DNA of 64,000 nt from Flavobacteriales bacterium UBA7666 (GTDB taxonomy: Bacteria > Bacteroidota > Bacteroidia > Flavobacteriales_D > Crocinitomicaceae), in assembly GCA_002483265.1 (NCBI GenBank), contig DLHO01000026.1, positions 412,510-476,509 of the forward strand, read 5' to 3'. Each line of letters starts with the position of its first letter. The stretch's first letter is position 1. This document shows, one piece after another, positions 8,761 to 17,884 of this stretch. The notes under the pieces are model-generated. The model saw nothing but the letters and a program-made list of their open reading frames with translations. It was not told the origin of the DNA and made no database searches. A program made the translations under genes and the position numbers.

Positions 8761-9360
8761 ATGGCTATGAAATTTCTAGACGATCAAGTCCTTATACACA
8801 ATTATTTAGAAGGAAACGAACAAGCTTTTGAAGTTTTGTTGATGCGTCATAAAGACAAAATATTCCGTTCCATTTATCATAAAATTCGTGAGCGTGAAAT
8901 CGCTGAAGATATTTTCCAGGAAACATTCGTGAAGATTATCCAAACATTAAAAGTGGGTAATTACAATGAAGAAGGGAAGTTCTTGCCTTGGGCTATGCGG
9001 ATTGCACAAAACTTAGTGATCGATTATTTCCGTAAGCACGGAAGAATGAAGATGATCAGTGAGCGTAATGCAAAGAGCGAAGACTTCAATATTTTTTCCA
9101 TTTTAAAGATGGACGAATTGAATGTAGAACAAAGCATTTCTAAAACAGAATTGGAAACACAAATGATCCAATTGATCCAGCATTTGCCGGAAAGCCAAAA
9201 GGAGATTATTGAAAAACGCATTTTTCAGGATTTATCTTTCAAAGACATTGCTGAGATGGAAAATATCTCCATCAATACAGCTTTGGGTAGAATGCGTTAT
9301 GCGTTGATTAATTTAAGGAAATTGATTGAGAAACACCAGTTAGTTACTGATCTCGATTGA
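8761..9360 (+). CDS. RNA polymerase sigma factor, ECF/sigma-70 family
   Basis: A 199-residue protein with sigma region 2 (about 20-95, including DIFQETFVKII and the DYFRKHGR segment of region 2.4) and region 4 with a helix-turn-helix (about 140-190, LPESQKEIIEKRIFQDLSFKDIAEMENISINTALGRMRYALINL has the family pattern in separate short motifs). It directs core RNA polymerase to its own promoter set. No anti-sigma gene of recognisable type is adjacent, so the signal it responds to is not evident. The next ATG (MKFLDD, residue 3) is an alternative start. A strong terminator follows. Confidence 0.93.
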   Translation: MAMKFLDDQVLIHNYLEGNEQAFEVLLMRHKDKIFRSIYHKIREREIAEDIFQETFVKIIQTLKVGNYNEEGKFLPWAMRIAQNLVIDYFRKHGRMKMISERNAKSEDFNIFSILKMDELNVEQSISKTELETQMIQLIQHLPESQKEIIEKRIFQDLSFKDIAEMENISINTALGRMRYALINLRKLIEKHQLVTDLD

Positions 9361-9387
9361 TTATTTGCTACCACAAATAAAATAGGG

Positions 9388-9419
9388 AATCCCTTGCCAG
9401 TAATGGTGAGGGATTTTTT
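9388..9419 (+). terminator. intrinsic terminator after sigma gene
   Basis: Stem AATCCCT..CCA / TGG..AGGGATT around a GTAA loop, followed by a T run. Located 28 bp after the sigma-factor stop. Confidence 0.85.
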
Positions 9420-9457
9420 GTTTGAATTGATACCTGAATTTCCAGTATATTTCCATC

Positions 9458-9949
9458 ATGCAAACACTCAATCCACTCTGCGTAATCTTCCTAGGAATAT
9501 TCCTATTCCCCTTTACTGGCTGCACTCAAGTTCCCGAGAAGGAAACGGCGAAAGAAGAGAAAGTTATACTTACGAGCGCTGATTCAACTCCAATACATTC
9601 GGAAGCCGGAGATAATCCGAATACCAAATCAACTACGATCGCCCCATGCATTTCCAAACTGGAGCAGAATGAGACAGAAGCAATTATGGATACCGTTACA
9701 TCAATCGTTCATGTAGACTTCTATTGTCTTTGTAGTGATTATTTGACAGATGTGCATATAAGATTGTCGAATAAGGAAAGAACCTATAATCGAATTACGG
9801 ATAAATTGGGTTGTGATTTCAGACACATTCAGCCTGGAATATATCGCTTGGAAGTAGATTATGATTCCGCCAAGAAGTTTAAACCAATGGAAATAGAGGT
9901 GAAGAGTGGGCATGTTTCCAACTGGAAGATATTTCTCTGCGAAGAATAG
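9458..9949 (+). CDS. putative lipoprotein of unknown function
   Basis: A 163-residue protein with a hydrophobic signal and lipobox FTGC (Cys at about residue 22), an acidic Ser/Thr-rich linker to about residue 80, and a C-terminal domain of about 80 residues with four cysteines that reads like a small beta-sandwich of the PEGA or carboxypeptidase-regulatory type (HIQPGIYRLEVDY). No specific family recognised. TATATTTC ends 4 nt before the ATG, one base from the -7 consensus, so the mRNA may have almost no leader. Probably single-gene. Confidence 0.7.
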   Translation: MQTLNPLCVIFLGIFLFPFTGCTQVPEKETAKEEKVILTSADSTPIHSEAGDNPNTKSTTIAPCISKLEQNETEAIMDTVTSIVHVDFYCLCSDYLTDVHIRLSNKERTYNRITDKLGCDFRHIQPGIYRLEVDYDSAKKFKPMEIEVKSGHVSNWKIFLCEE

Positions 9950-10003
9950 TCAAGTTACTTACCCAGGTAAAAGAAGGATAAGTGTACTATTATCCCGCAA
10001 AAC

Positions 10004-10030
10004 AAAAAAAAGCCCCTGAATCCAGGGACT
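10004..10030 (-). terminator. intrinsic terminator of the FG-GAP protein gene
   Basis: Reading the minus strand, CCCTG-gatt-CAGGG is followed by GC and eight T residues. It lies about 130 bp past the stop of the gene ending at 10159. Confidence 0.7.
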
Positions 10031-10158
10031 TTGGGCGTTGATCTTGACAATTTTTTAATAGAATTATTGAATACTAAATTTTACTTCAGTCAGTGATTTA
10101 TTGTCTCACATTATCAGAAATAATCACCTGTTTCACAGGTTGTCAACTAAAAAGTTTG

Positions 10159-13100
10159 TTATCTCAGCAAATTAACATGACCTAAATGCGATCGTTTTTC
10201 CATGAGGTATTGGTCATAATACACTAGCTTCCAGTTGTAAAGCCCTTCTTTAACAATCTTTCCGGAATAAGTCCCATCCCATCCTATTTTCGCGTCAGTT
10301 GATTGAAAGATCAATTCTCCCCAACGGTCAAAAATCTCTAACTTATAACCTTGTACATCCTGGTCCATGAATACGGGAAAGAAAACATTGTTGCGTTCAT
10401 TTCCGTCCGGGGTAAATGTATTGGGAACGAAGAGGTAGTTTTCCCTAATTCTTTTAATATAAGCCTTTGCTGTATCAACACATCCAAATTCATTGGACAC
10501 TACAAGCAGAATTTCATATCCGGTTTCATTCTCGTCGTCTGTTGTATATAGCATATTGAACATGTCAGTGATGTAAGTAGCATTTACACTCCAGGAATAA
10601 CTAACTGCATTTTCAGAATGGTTGACTGTAGCGATCAGTTGTTCATCCAAAAGGGTCTGCGGCGTATAAGTAAACGAAGCTGATGGTGAGGGATAAACAA
10701 ATACATAAGTGCTATCGTAAGAAATACAACCTTCTATTGAAATTGCTTGAAGTACAAACCAATTCGGGCCAGAATCAGGTACTGAAATTAACGGGTTTGC
10801 CGCTCCATTATCCCAGGTTAAAGTTGCATTGACATTACTTTGTCCTGTCAGTACCATGGTTTGCCCGGCACAGAATTCCATATCCGGCGGAGCAGTAACT
10901 TGAGGAAAATCCGCCACATCAATCTGGAAAGTATCCTTAAAAATACAACCGGTAATCGGATTGGTGGCTGTCACTTCTGCAGCCACTGAAACTTCCGGAA
11001 AGAAAAAAGGCATTCCGATGGAGGGATTCATTATCCATGGTTGAGGAGTCCATTCGTAATTAAAGTCCGGATCTGTAAATCCAAAATGCAAAGTATCACC
11101 CATGCACAGAACCATGTCTGGTAAAGATGCAAATGGTTGAACTCCTGTAACAATAGTCATTTGGTCGATTGATACAATGCAGTTGCCTGATGATTGTCTC
11201 CATTCCAGAACATGATTTCCTGAAGCAGAAGGTGTAAAAAAAGACGTCGGGTTGTTAGGGTTCGAGAAAGTTCCCGTTCCTGTAATTACCTGCCAGCTTC
11301 CCGTATAAGATACTGCAACTGACGGGTTCAATTGAACACTTTCTATGGTGCAGCTTTCCAAATCTATTCCGGCATCTCCGTCTACAATTTCAAAATAATC
11401 AGTGTTATTGGTATAATCACACTCTATCTGCTCAAAGTCTGCCGAATCATACGTTCCGGAAATTGCTCCTCCGCTATGGTTCACAAGCAGAAAAATTCCC
11501 GGACCGCTTACTTGCGAAGATGGAATTGTCATTGTTCCGGAGTTGCTTTGACCCGAAGAAACCGTTGAATTAACGGTCGTTGTTATCAAAGGAAGTGCGC
11601 CTGTAAGAGGATCGGCTCCAAAAGCAGAGATGTGATAGCCTGAAAGTAGATCTTTTGAACTTTGCAGATCATTAGTCACTGTATAGGCAATTGTTAGTAA
11701 ACCTGTAACCTTATTACTGGTGATACAATCAATGGATATACCCACATCGGCTGCCGGGATCAAATAATTTCCTGTTTCATCAACAAAAGTAGACTGAACG
11801 AAGAAGTTATTCATCAAGGCAGATGCGGTGCCGTTTTGCTGAGTTACAGGAATTGATCCGTCATCCTCTACATTGTTCACATGATAAGAAAACTGATTCC
11901 AGATACCGCGAGCCGGAGCCCACCCTTGCGTGGTATTTGATCCGTACACAATTACTTTTGCACTATTTTGAACACCGCAGGTAACACAGATACGTGCCTG
12001 ACCTGAATTGTCCACATCTGCCACAATAGGCATATCATTAAATGTCAGTGAGGCGCAATTGATGGAACTTAAAGAAGTCGCTGTGTTTCCATTTCCATGA
12101 ATGATCTGCAAATTATTCTCATCTCTGAAAACGATTTCCTGAATTCCGTCCTGATCAAAGTCAAACGAAGTAATTCCTGTGCAGCCCGACTGATCAACAG
12201 TGTTCAAAATCCACTTTTGCTGAAAGTTTGTGGATCCATTGTATTGATAGGCAAGCATGTAATAGTTTCTGGTGACGCAAATCGATGGAGTTCCGTTTCC
12301 ATCAATGTCACCGATATAAGGCGGGCCGGAATAAGTACTTCCTAATGCAGCTGTTGCCCTGGGCATTGGGGTTCGTGCAATCAAAACTGGATTTAATGAA
12401 GCATCAAGGTAATAAGCATACAAACGGGAACTTGTTTCAGTACCGGGAGAAGAAACAATGACATCCAGCTTACCGTCTAGGTTAATATCCGCCAAAGAGG
12501 TATATCCGTCTCTTAATTCACCATCCACGGTAATACTATGTGGGATCATATTGTTGCCTCCTGTTCCGCTCGTGTTTGTAATCGTCACATCATAAACTGT
12601 AAAACCGGCTGCCAGCTCCAGATCAGCAGGATTGTTATCCAGGTCGCCTGCAATCACAAGCGATGCTTCATAAGCATTGGGATAATACGTATTCACGCCA
12701 ATTCCATTTCCATTGTTGCCATTGGTCAGAAGAACTCCTGTCTGTGCATTAAATATCTGATTGTGCAAATAAACTTCCGGAATCCCATCCCCATTGAAAT
12801 CTGCAAGGGCAGGAGTACCGTCGTAGTGATCAGCTGTGTTTAATCCGAACTGTTGATCGGAAATCCATAATACATTTCCTGAGAAATCATAACATACAAG
12901 TCTACCGCGCACACTGGCAGGATTTGATGAATGGTTGGTCACTGCAATAATTAATTCAGGAACCCCGTCATTGTAAAGATCTCCGGCCGCATAAGCCAGA
13001 GAATTGGTCCATGAATACAAATAGGTTGGGAAACTCGAAATAGTCGTTCCATTTGAAGAGTTGGCAATCGTTATTCCACTTGTTTGACGGGGTGTAGAAG

Positions 13101-13365
13101 TATATCCTATTGTACCGCAAAAAATAAGTTCAGGTTTACAGTCTTGATTAATATCTATGACTAAAGGAGTTTGGAAAACCACCGTATTGGCCTGCGTTTG
13201 GTAGCTTTCTTGAATGCCAAATGTTATAGAGGGAAAAACTTCTGAACTATAACATAGGGAAGTGTCCAGACCGCAGGTCTGCGCTTTCAGCTCTGTAGTA
13301 AACGCAAATTGTACAAGCAGTATACTTAAAAAAAATCGAAAGAGATTCGGGGTGTTAGATTCCAT
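10159..13365 (-). CDS. secreted FG-GAP/VCBS repeat protein with T9SS type B C-terminal domain
   Basis: A 1068-residue surface or secreted protein. A signal peptide (residues 1-29, ending LKAQ) is followed by an N-terminal half rich in calcium-binding FG-GAP/VCBS repeats, such as DLYNDGVPELII, DFNGDGIPEVYL, DINLDGKLDVIV, DIDGNGTP and DFDQDGIQEIVF. Ig/PKD-like domains fill about residues 540-970. The final about 90 residues form the gliding-motility-associated (CHU_C/type B) sorting domain: VPNTFTPDGNERNNVF, FDRWGELIF, IGWDGTYSG, ending HVNLLR. Substrate export by the type IX system is known for this domain; the role of this cargo (adhesion or binding) is inference. It has its own promoter at 13395-13423 and terminator. 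Confidence 0.9.
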   Translation of the reverse strand: MESNTPNLFRFFLSILLVQFAFTTELKAQTCGLDTSLCYSSEVFPSITFGIQESYQTQANTVVFQTPLVIDINQDCKPELIFCGTIGYTSTPRQTSGITIANSSNGTTISSFPTYLYSWTNSLAYAAGDLYNDGVPELIIAVTNHSSNPASVRGRLVCYDFSGNVLWISDQQFGLNTADHYDGTPALADFNGDGIPEVYLHNQIFNAQTGVLLTNGNNGNGIGVNTYYPNAYEASLVIAGDLDNNPADLELAAGFTVYDVTITNTSGTGGNNMIPHSITVDGELRDGYTSLADINLDGKLDVIVSSPGTETSSRLYAYYLDASLNPVLIARTPMPRATAALGSTYSGPPYIGDIDGNGTPSICVTRNYYMLAYQYNGSTNFQQKWILNTVDQSGCTGITSFDFDQDGIQEIVFRDENNLQIIHGNGNTATSLSSINCASLTFNDMPIVADVDNSGQARICVTCGVQNSAKVIVYGSNTTQGWAPARGIWNQFSYHVNNVEDDGSIPVTQQNGTASALMNNFFVQSTFVDETGNYLIPAADVGISIDCITSNKVTGLLTIAYTVTNDLQSSKDLLSGYHISAFGADPLTGALPLITTTVNSTVSSGQSNSGTMTIPSSQVSGPGIFLLVNHSGGAISGTYDSADFEQIECDYTNNTDYFEIVDGDAGIDLESCTIESVQLNPSVAVSYTGSWQVITGTGTFSNPNNPTSFFTPSASGNHVLEWRQSSGNCIVSIDQMTIVTGVQPFASLPDMVLCMGDTLHFGFTDPDFNYEWTPQPWIMNPSIGMPFFFPEVSVAAEVTATNPITGCIFKDTFQIDVADFPQVTAPPDMEFCAGQTMVLTGQSNVNATLTWDNGAANPLISVPDSGPNWFVLQAISIEGCISYDSTYVFVYPSPSASFTYTPQTLLDEQLIATVNHSENAVSYSWSVNATYITDMFNMLYTTDDENETGYEILLVVSNEFGCVDTAKAYIKRIRENYLFVPNTFTPDGNERNNVFFPVFMDQDVQGYKLEIFDRWGELIFQSTDAKIGWDGTYSGKIVKEGLYNWKLVYYDQYLMEKRSHLGHVNLLR

Positions 13366-13394
13366 CCTTAAAAATGACCTGTTGATTTGAAATT

Positions 13395-13423
13395 CAAAAG
13401 TAATATAAATAAATTAACTACAA
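13395..13423 (-). promoter_or_regulatory. Bacteroidota-type promoter for the FG-GAP protein
   Basis: On the minus strand TTG (complement of 13421-13423) and TACTTTTG (13395-13402) are 18 bp apart, an exact consensus match. Predicted leader is about 25 nt. Confidence 0.75.
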
Positions 13424-13542
13424 ACAGATGAAACTTTTCAGCGAAATTACAACTATCTGAAATGTATAGTCAGACCTCTCCACGTGCAAGATAAAACAAG
13501 GTCATATTTCTTAATTTGAATAGACCTTAAATACTGAATATG

Positions 13543-13566
13543 AAACCGGGTTGTTTAACCCGGTTT
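13543..13566. terminator. strong hairpin downstream of the AhpD-like gene
   Basis: Perfect 10-bp stem AAACCGGGTT / AACCCGGTTT with a 4-nt loop, 10 bp past the stop of the gene ending at 13576. There is no U tract on the minus strand, so it may be a 3'-end stabiliser or Rho-dependent site rather than a classic terminator. Confidence 0.55.
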
Positions 13567-13575
13567 ATCACTTAT

Positions 13576-14019
13576 TTATTTCTCCGGCTGAAACAACCCG
13601 CTGATCGCAATGCGATTCCAGGAATTGATCGTCACAATTGCCATAATGATCTGTGACAAATAATTCGCATCAAATGTTTCGCTTGCTTCTTTGTAAAGAT
13701 CTGAAGGAATTCCTCCATGAGAAATAAGTGTAACTGCTTCTGTCAATGCCAAAACGATTCGTTCTTCTTTGGTATACAAATCATTCACTTCTCTCCAGGC
13801 GTTCAATAAGACAATTCGTTGGGTTGTTTCGCCATGTTTCAGGGCATCTGTTGTGTGCATATCAATACAAAATGCACAACCGTTGATTTGAGAAGCACGT
13901 AATTTGATTAATTCTTGGTGCGTTTTGGTCAAGGCGCTTTTTTCGATGTAACCACCCATACCATACATTGCTTTTGTTGCTCCTGGTTCTGTTTCTAAGA
14001 TGTTGATTCTCTTTTCCAT
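13576..14019 (-). CDS. carboxymuconolactone decarboxylase (AhpD-like) family protein
   Basis: A 147-residue all-helical protein of the CMD/AhpD superfamily. The redox motif CAFCIDMHT (Cys48, Cys51, His55) is that of AhpD-like alkylhydroperoxidases, which relay electrons for peroxide reduction. Length and the closing segment (IVTINSWNRIAIS) fit the family. The partner peroxiredoxin is not in the neighbourhood, so the physiological role is open. The leader contains a GC-rich imperfect hairpin (about 14037-14072) and, further up, GACCTTTG, one base from the -7 consensus. Confidence 0.88.
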   Translation of the reverse strand: MEKRINILETEPGATKAMYGMGGYIEKSALTKTHQELIKLRASQINGCAFCIDMHTTDALKHGETTQRIVLLNAWREVNDLYTKEERIVLALTEAVTLISHGGIPSDLYKEASETFDANYLSQIIMAIVTINSWNRIAISGLFQPEK

Positions 14020-14189
14020 TTTTGTTTGTTCTTTAGATCCTGATCCGCCGTGGCGAACGTCAGGGATTTTTGTTTACAGAACAAAGGTCAGGATTGAACT
14101 ACCAAAAAATCTTAAACTGGTTTAATAAACTTATAAGCCTATTGAATTTGCCGGTGCTATTCCGCTGCGGCGTAATATTATCGAAAGTT

Positions 14190-14765
14190 TCACTTTCTCT
14201 TCTTTTTGCGCAATTCACTTAAATACTCAGGAGTAAGACCGAGGAAAGAAGCCAATAGATACTGCGGAACACGCTGAACAAATGCCGGATACGAATCGTA
14301 AAAATGAAAGAAGTAGTCTTCCTTAGACATGGTATATAAGTACTTGATTCGCATTTGGTAGGCTGCAAAAGCACGCTGATAAACAAAGCGGAAATAGCGT
14401 TCCATGATCGGAAATTCCCGGTATAGTTTCTCCATCGATTGAAAATCAATCGTCAGGATTTCTGAATCTTCAACCGCCTGGATACTGAACAGGGCTTCTG
14501 TTTGGGATTCGAAAGCCCGGTTATCGGATAACCACCAGGTTTCGAGAGCAAATTCGGTGGTTACTTCAACTCCTTTTTCATTAATCAGGAATTTTCGAAG
14601 ACAGCCGGTGAGTACAAAGTATTGGTAACGACACATTTTTCCTTCCTGTTGAAGTATTTCTTTTTTCGAAATACGAACGACTTTGAAGTAACTCAGAATT
14701 GCTCCAAACTCTTCGTCGGAAACGGAGATGAACTTTTCAAGATGTTGCTTGAAGATTTGTGACAT
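14190..14765 (-). CDS. Crp/Fnr family transcriptional regulator
   Basis: A 191-residue protein with an N-terminal cyclic-nucleotide-binding-type beta-barrel (about 10-120; EILQQEGKMCRYQYFVLTG) and a C-terminal winged helix (about 150-191; YLLASFLGLTPEYLSELRKK). I choose the ATG at 14765 (MSQIFKQ), because it lies 4 bp after the stop of the metallo-beta-lactamase gene, whereas a start 60 bp further up would overlap it. Bacteroidota proteins of this group usually lack an Fe-S cluster and their ligand is unknown. The tight spacing suggests cotranscription with the beta-lactamase, so it could be an autoregulator of that operon (inference). Confidence 0.88.
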   Translation of the reverse strand: MSQIFKQHLEKFISVSDEEFGAILSYFKVVRISKKEILQQEGKMCRYQYFVLTGCLRKFLINEKGVEVTTEFALETWWLSDNRAFESQTEALFSIQAVEDSEILTIDFQSMEKLYREFPIMERYFRFVYQRAFAAYQMRIKYLYTMSKEDYFFHFYDSYPAFVQRVPQYLLASFLGLTPEYLSELRKKKRK

Positions 14766-14769
14766 GGAA

Positions 14770-15510
14770 CTAATGTTTCGCCTTTTTCTTATCCTGTTTT
14801 CTTCCTTTATAGTGCTTTTTTGCAAGCTTTAAGGTATGTTTTAACGCGCTTTTTCCATCGATTTTCTGATGACCGGGAATTACAATCTTTACTTTGGGAT
14901 ACTTTTTTATCAAGGTTTTAACTGCAATCGGCCACATCCCTATATTGGCATCCGAAAGGTTTCCTAAATCTTCCGCTTCAACGGATTTGATAAAGCAACC
15001 GCCTACTAAGATCTTGTCTTTGGGGAAATACACCACAATATTGTCAGATGTATGTCCGGCGCCGGGATAAAAAGTTTCAAAAACGGTATTGTAAATAGTG
15101 AATGTGGTGTCACCTTCAAAAGTATATTCTGCTTGCGGAAAATGATTCTCCTTGCAAAGGTTTTTAGTCGTGTAAGTGCTATAAGTCTTGATTCCTTTGT
15201 TTTTGTAATAATCCAATCCTGCCGTTCGGTCTTCGTGCCAATGCGTAGAAAGGACCATCAGTACTTTTTTATGGAACATGCGGTCAATCGAATCCAATAA
15301 AGGCTGAAACTGAGTAGTATCCCACGGAGTATCGATCATAACAACACCACCGGAAGTGATTTTCAATAATCCATGCGAGGAATAACGCACATCTTTGTAG
15401 ACCTGATAAGTGGTAAAAACAACCGAACTGTCCGATATTTTTGTAAAATCGAGTTGAGCGTTTGTACCAAACGATAAGAAACAAGCCAGTGAAAAAAGAA
15501 GTGCTCTCAT
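14770..15510 (-). CDS. subclass B1 metallo-beta-lactamase
   Basis: Periplasmic zinc hydrolase predicted to open beta-lactam rings. With the start at 15510 (signal peptide MRALLFSLACFLSFGTNAQ) the protein has 246 residues. All six B1 zinc ligands are visible: HWHED (His90, His92, Asp94), GAGHTSD (His153), GGCFIKS (Cys172) and PGHQ (His214). Also present are the B1 hallmark MIDTPWD, Lys175 of GGCxxK and the LGNLSDAN segment that supplies the substrate-binding Asn. An ATG 18 bp upstream is possible but weakens the signal peptide. It lies between a membrane-protein gene (19 bp upstream) and a Crp-family regulator (4 bp downstream). No mobile element is nearby, so it looks like a resident chromosomal gene. 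Confidence 0.93.
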   Translation of the reverse strand: MRALLFSLACFLSFGTNAQLDFTKISDSSVVFTTYQVYKDVRYSSHGLLKITSGGVVMIDTPWDTTQFQPLLDSIDRMFHKKVLMVLSTHWHEDRTAGLDYYKNKGIKTYSTYTTKNLCKENHFPQAEYTFEGDTTFTIYNTVFETFYPGAGHTSDNIVVYFPKDKILVGGCFIKSVEAEDLGNLSDANIGMWPIAVKTLIKKYPKVKIVIPGHQKIDGKSALKHTLKLAKKHYKGRKQDKKKAKH

Positions 15511-15528
15511 GGATATAAACTTACACAT

Positions 15529-16077
15529 TTATCTCATTCTATTCATCCTTTTTCGCTGGTTTTCTTCCAGTTTTAGGGCAATATGATCAATCATTTCTAT
15601 GGTTTCCAACTCTCGAAGATACTTAGCGAATTTTAGTGCTGATTTGTAACTTGAAAACTCATAAACGGTAATCCAGGAATCAGTTTGTGTTAAATATAGA
15701 ATGTCATAAGTGATTGATTTGGACGAAGCAGATAAACCTCCGTAAAACGATGGGCCTGTACCTTGAATAACTCTTTGATAAGAGACACTTTCTACGGATA
15801 AACGCAAATGGAAACTATCTGGATCTTTAACCTTCATCCAGTTTCCCATGGCAGAACCAAAAAGTGATTTAAATTTTCGGTACTCCATTGTTTCGCGGTT
15901 GAATTCCAATCCGGTTTCGATCAGCCCAAGTAAAATGCAAACAAGCGCCAGAATAATTCCGAGTGGCCAGAATAGCACAAAACTGATGATAGCTGCGAGT
16001 GCACAAAAAACAATGGGAATGACGTAGGTTAAAGTTTTTCCCTCGTTGATAATTAGGTTAGTTGAAGTTTTATTCAT
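15529..16077 (-). CDS. membrane protein of unknown function with two helices
   Basis: A 182-residue protein with two closely spaced helices (about 17-35 and 37-55) near the N-terminus and a soluble C-terminal domain of about 120 residues. The segment TDSWITVYEFSSYKSALKFAKYL suggests a PH-like beta/alpha fold often found after paired N-terminal helices, but I do not recognise the family. It is the first gene of an apparent operon with the metallo-beta-lactamase and the Crp-family regulator; whether that reflects a shared function is unknown. Confidence 0.75.
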   Translation of the reverse strand: MNKTSTNLIINEGKTLTYVIPIVFCALAAIISFVLFWPLGIILALVCILLGLIETGLEFNRETMEYRKFKSLFGSAMGNWMKVKDPDSFHLRLSVESVSYQRVIQGTGPSFYGGLSASSKSITYDILYLTQTDSWITVYEFSSYKSALKFAKYLRELETIEMIDHIALKLEENQRKRMNRMR

Positions 16078-16220
16078 TTAGGTTTTAAAATTTGAAGAGA
16101 GAAAATTAAAGTAAACTTTGGGATCAGTTTAGGAATTAGGATTTTTTAGGAAACAAATCTGAAGGAAACTGAGCGTTGAAAATTCTGACCATAGTGTCAG
16201 GAGAGTCGAAGTTCCTTGAA

Positions 16221-16253
16221 AAGAAAAAGGCCCCCGGTTGATCGGAAGCCTTT
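16221..16253 (-). terminator. intrinsic terminator of pckA
   Basis: On the minus strand, AAAGGC..CCG-atcaac-CGG..GCCTTT with a following T-rich tail, about 20 bp beyond the pckA stop. Confidence 0.75.
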
Positions 16254-16273
16254 AACTAAATAATAAAACTAGA

Positions 16274-17884
16274 TTAAACAGTCACTTTCGGCGCTGCTGC
16301 TAAAATGTCCGCAGACGTTTCAGCTGCATACTGTTCAAAGTTCTTAACGAACTGATCAGCCAAATGGTTGGCAGTTTTGTCATATGCTGATTTATCTGCC
16401 CAAGTTTCGCGTGGATTTAAGATCTCGCTAGGAACCTCAGGACAAGAAGTAGGGAATGATAATTCGAATACAGGCAATGTTTCAAAAACAGCGTTATCCA
16501 GTTTCCCAGTCAATGCTGCAGTGATCATCGCACGTGTGTAAGACAATTTCATTCTGCTTCCAACACCGTATGATCCACCTGACCAACCTGTGTTGATCAA
16601 CCAAACTTTAATGTCAGTTCCTTGTAATTTTTCACCCAATAATTTTGCGTATTTCGCAGGGTGAAGCGGTAAGAATGCTTTTCCAAAACAAGCAGAGAAA
16701 GTTGTTGTCGGTTCTGTAATACCAACCTCAGTTCCGGCTACTTTTGCAGTATATCCTGACATGAAGTGATACATTGCCTGCTCATTCGTTAAACGAGAGA
16801 TTGGAGGTAACACACCGAATGCATCAGCTGTAAGGAAGAAAATATTTTTTGGACCCGATCCGATAGACGGAGTCATGATATTGTCAATGAAATCAATTGG
16901 ATAAGAAACACGCGTGTTTTCTGTAATGGATCCGTCTGTGTAATCCGGAGTTGAAGTCCCTTCGTAGAATCCAATGTTCTCTAAGATTGCACCAAACTTG
17001 ATCGCATCATAAATTTGCGGCTCTTTTTCTTTTGAAAGATCGATTGTTTTTGCATAACAACCCCCTTCGAAGTTGAATACAGAATTATCTGACCAACCGT
17101 GCTCATCATCACCGATCAAACGACGGTTTGGATCTGAAGACAAAGTTGTTTTTCCTGTTCCGGATAAACCGAAGAAAATTGCAGTGTCGCCATTCTCTCC
17201 AACGTTTGCAGAACAGTGCATGGAAAGTACATTCTTCTCATGCGGTAATACGTAGTTCAATACAGAGAAAATACCTTTTTTGATCTCACCTGTATATCCT
17301 GTACCACCGATAATAATCATTTTACGTGTGAAGTTCAGAATCGCAAAATTGGATTGGCGTGTTCCGTCGATCGCAGGATCTGCTTTGAATCCGGGAGCAC
17401 AAACGATGTTCCACTCAGCATTAAAATCTTCAATCTCAGCATCTGTTGGACGCAAGAACATATTGTAAGCAAACATGTTTGACCAAGGAAATTCAGTTGT
17501 TACACGAATGTTCATTCTGAATTTGTCGTCAGCACAAGCATATGCATCGCGAACGTATACATCCTTGTCAATCAAATAAGACTTCATGCGGTTGTATAAC
17601 GCATCAAATTGTTCCGTAGAAACAGGAATGTTCACATCGCCCCACCAAACACTGTCTTGCGTTTTTGCGTCGCGAACAACAAAACGATCTTTTGGAGATC
17701 TACCAGTGAATTCACCTGTTTCAATAGCAATAGCTCCGGTGTCTGTTAGAACACCCTGACCACCGATAATTGTGTCTTCTACTAGTTCTGCTGGCGTTAA
17801 ATTCCAAAATACGTTACCGAGATTTTCTAATCCGATAGTTGCTTTCAAATCGGCGTTTTTTCCTCGTTTACCAAATTCATTCAT
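16274..17884 (-). CDS. pckA: phosphoenolpyruvate carboxykinase (ATP)
   Basis: Converts oxaloacetate and ATP to PEP, CO2 and ADP, the first committed step of gluconeogenesis, in the cytoplasm. Family motifs are clear: the PEPCK kinase-1a P-loop GLSGTGKTTLSSDPNR, the following GDDEHGWSD (kinase-2 metal site), the substrate-binding TGRSPKDRF near residue 60 and the C-terminal NTGWSGGSYGVGSRM. Its 536 residues match the usual length. The leader is about 75 nt from a TACTTTTG box at 17960-17967. Single-gene unit with its own terminator. Confidence 0.98.
   Translation of the reverse strand: MNEFGKRGKNADLKATIGLENLGNVFWNLTPAELVEDTIIGGQGVLTDTGAIAIETGEFTGRSPKDRFVVRDAKTQDSVWWGDVNIPVSTEQFDALYNRMKSYLIDKDVYVRDAYACADDKFRMNIRVTTEFPWSNMFAYNMFLRPTDAEIEDFNAEWNIVCAPGFKADPAIDGTRQSNFAILNFTRKMIIIGGTGYTGEIKKGIFSVLNYVLPHEKNVLSMHCSANVGENGDTAIFFGLSGTGKTTLSSDPNRRLIGDDEHGWSDNSVFNFEGGCYAKTIDLSKEKEPQIYDAIKFGAILENIGFYEGTSTPDYTDGSITENTRVSYPIDFIDNIMTPSIGSGPKNIFFLTADAFGVLPPISRLTNEQAMYHFMSGYTAKVAGTEVGITEPTTTFSACFGKAFLPLHPAKYAKLLGEKLQGTDIKVWLINTGWSGGSYGVGSRMKLSYTRAMITAALTGKLDNAVFETLPVFELSFPTSCPEVPSEILNPRETWADKSAYDKTANHLADQFVKNFEQYAAETSADILAAAPKVTV

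Noticed and set aside
9394..9582. 62-codon frame overlapping the sigma terminator and the lipoprotein gene
   Set aside because: It covers a terminator stem and is in another frame of a gene with a signal peptide and lipobox.
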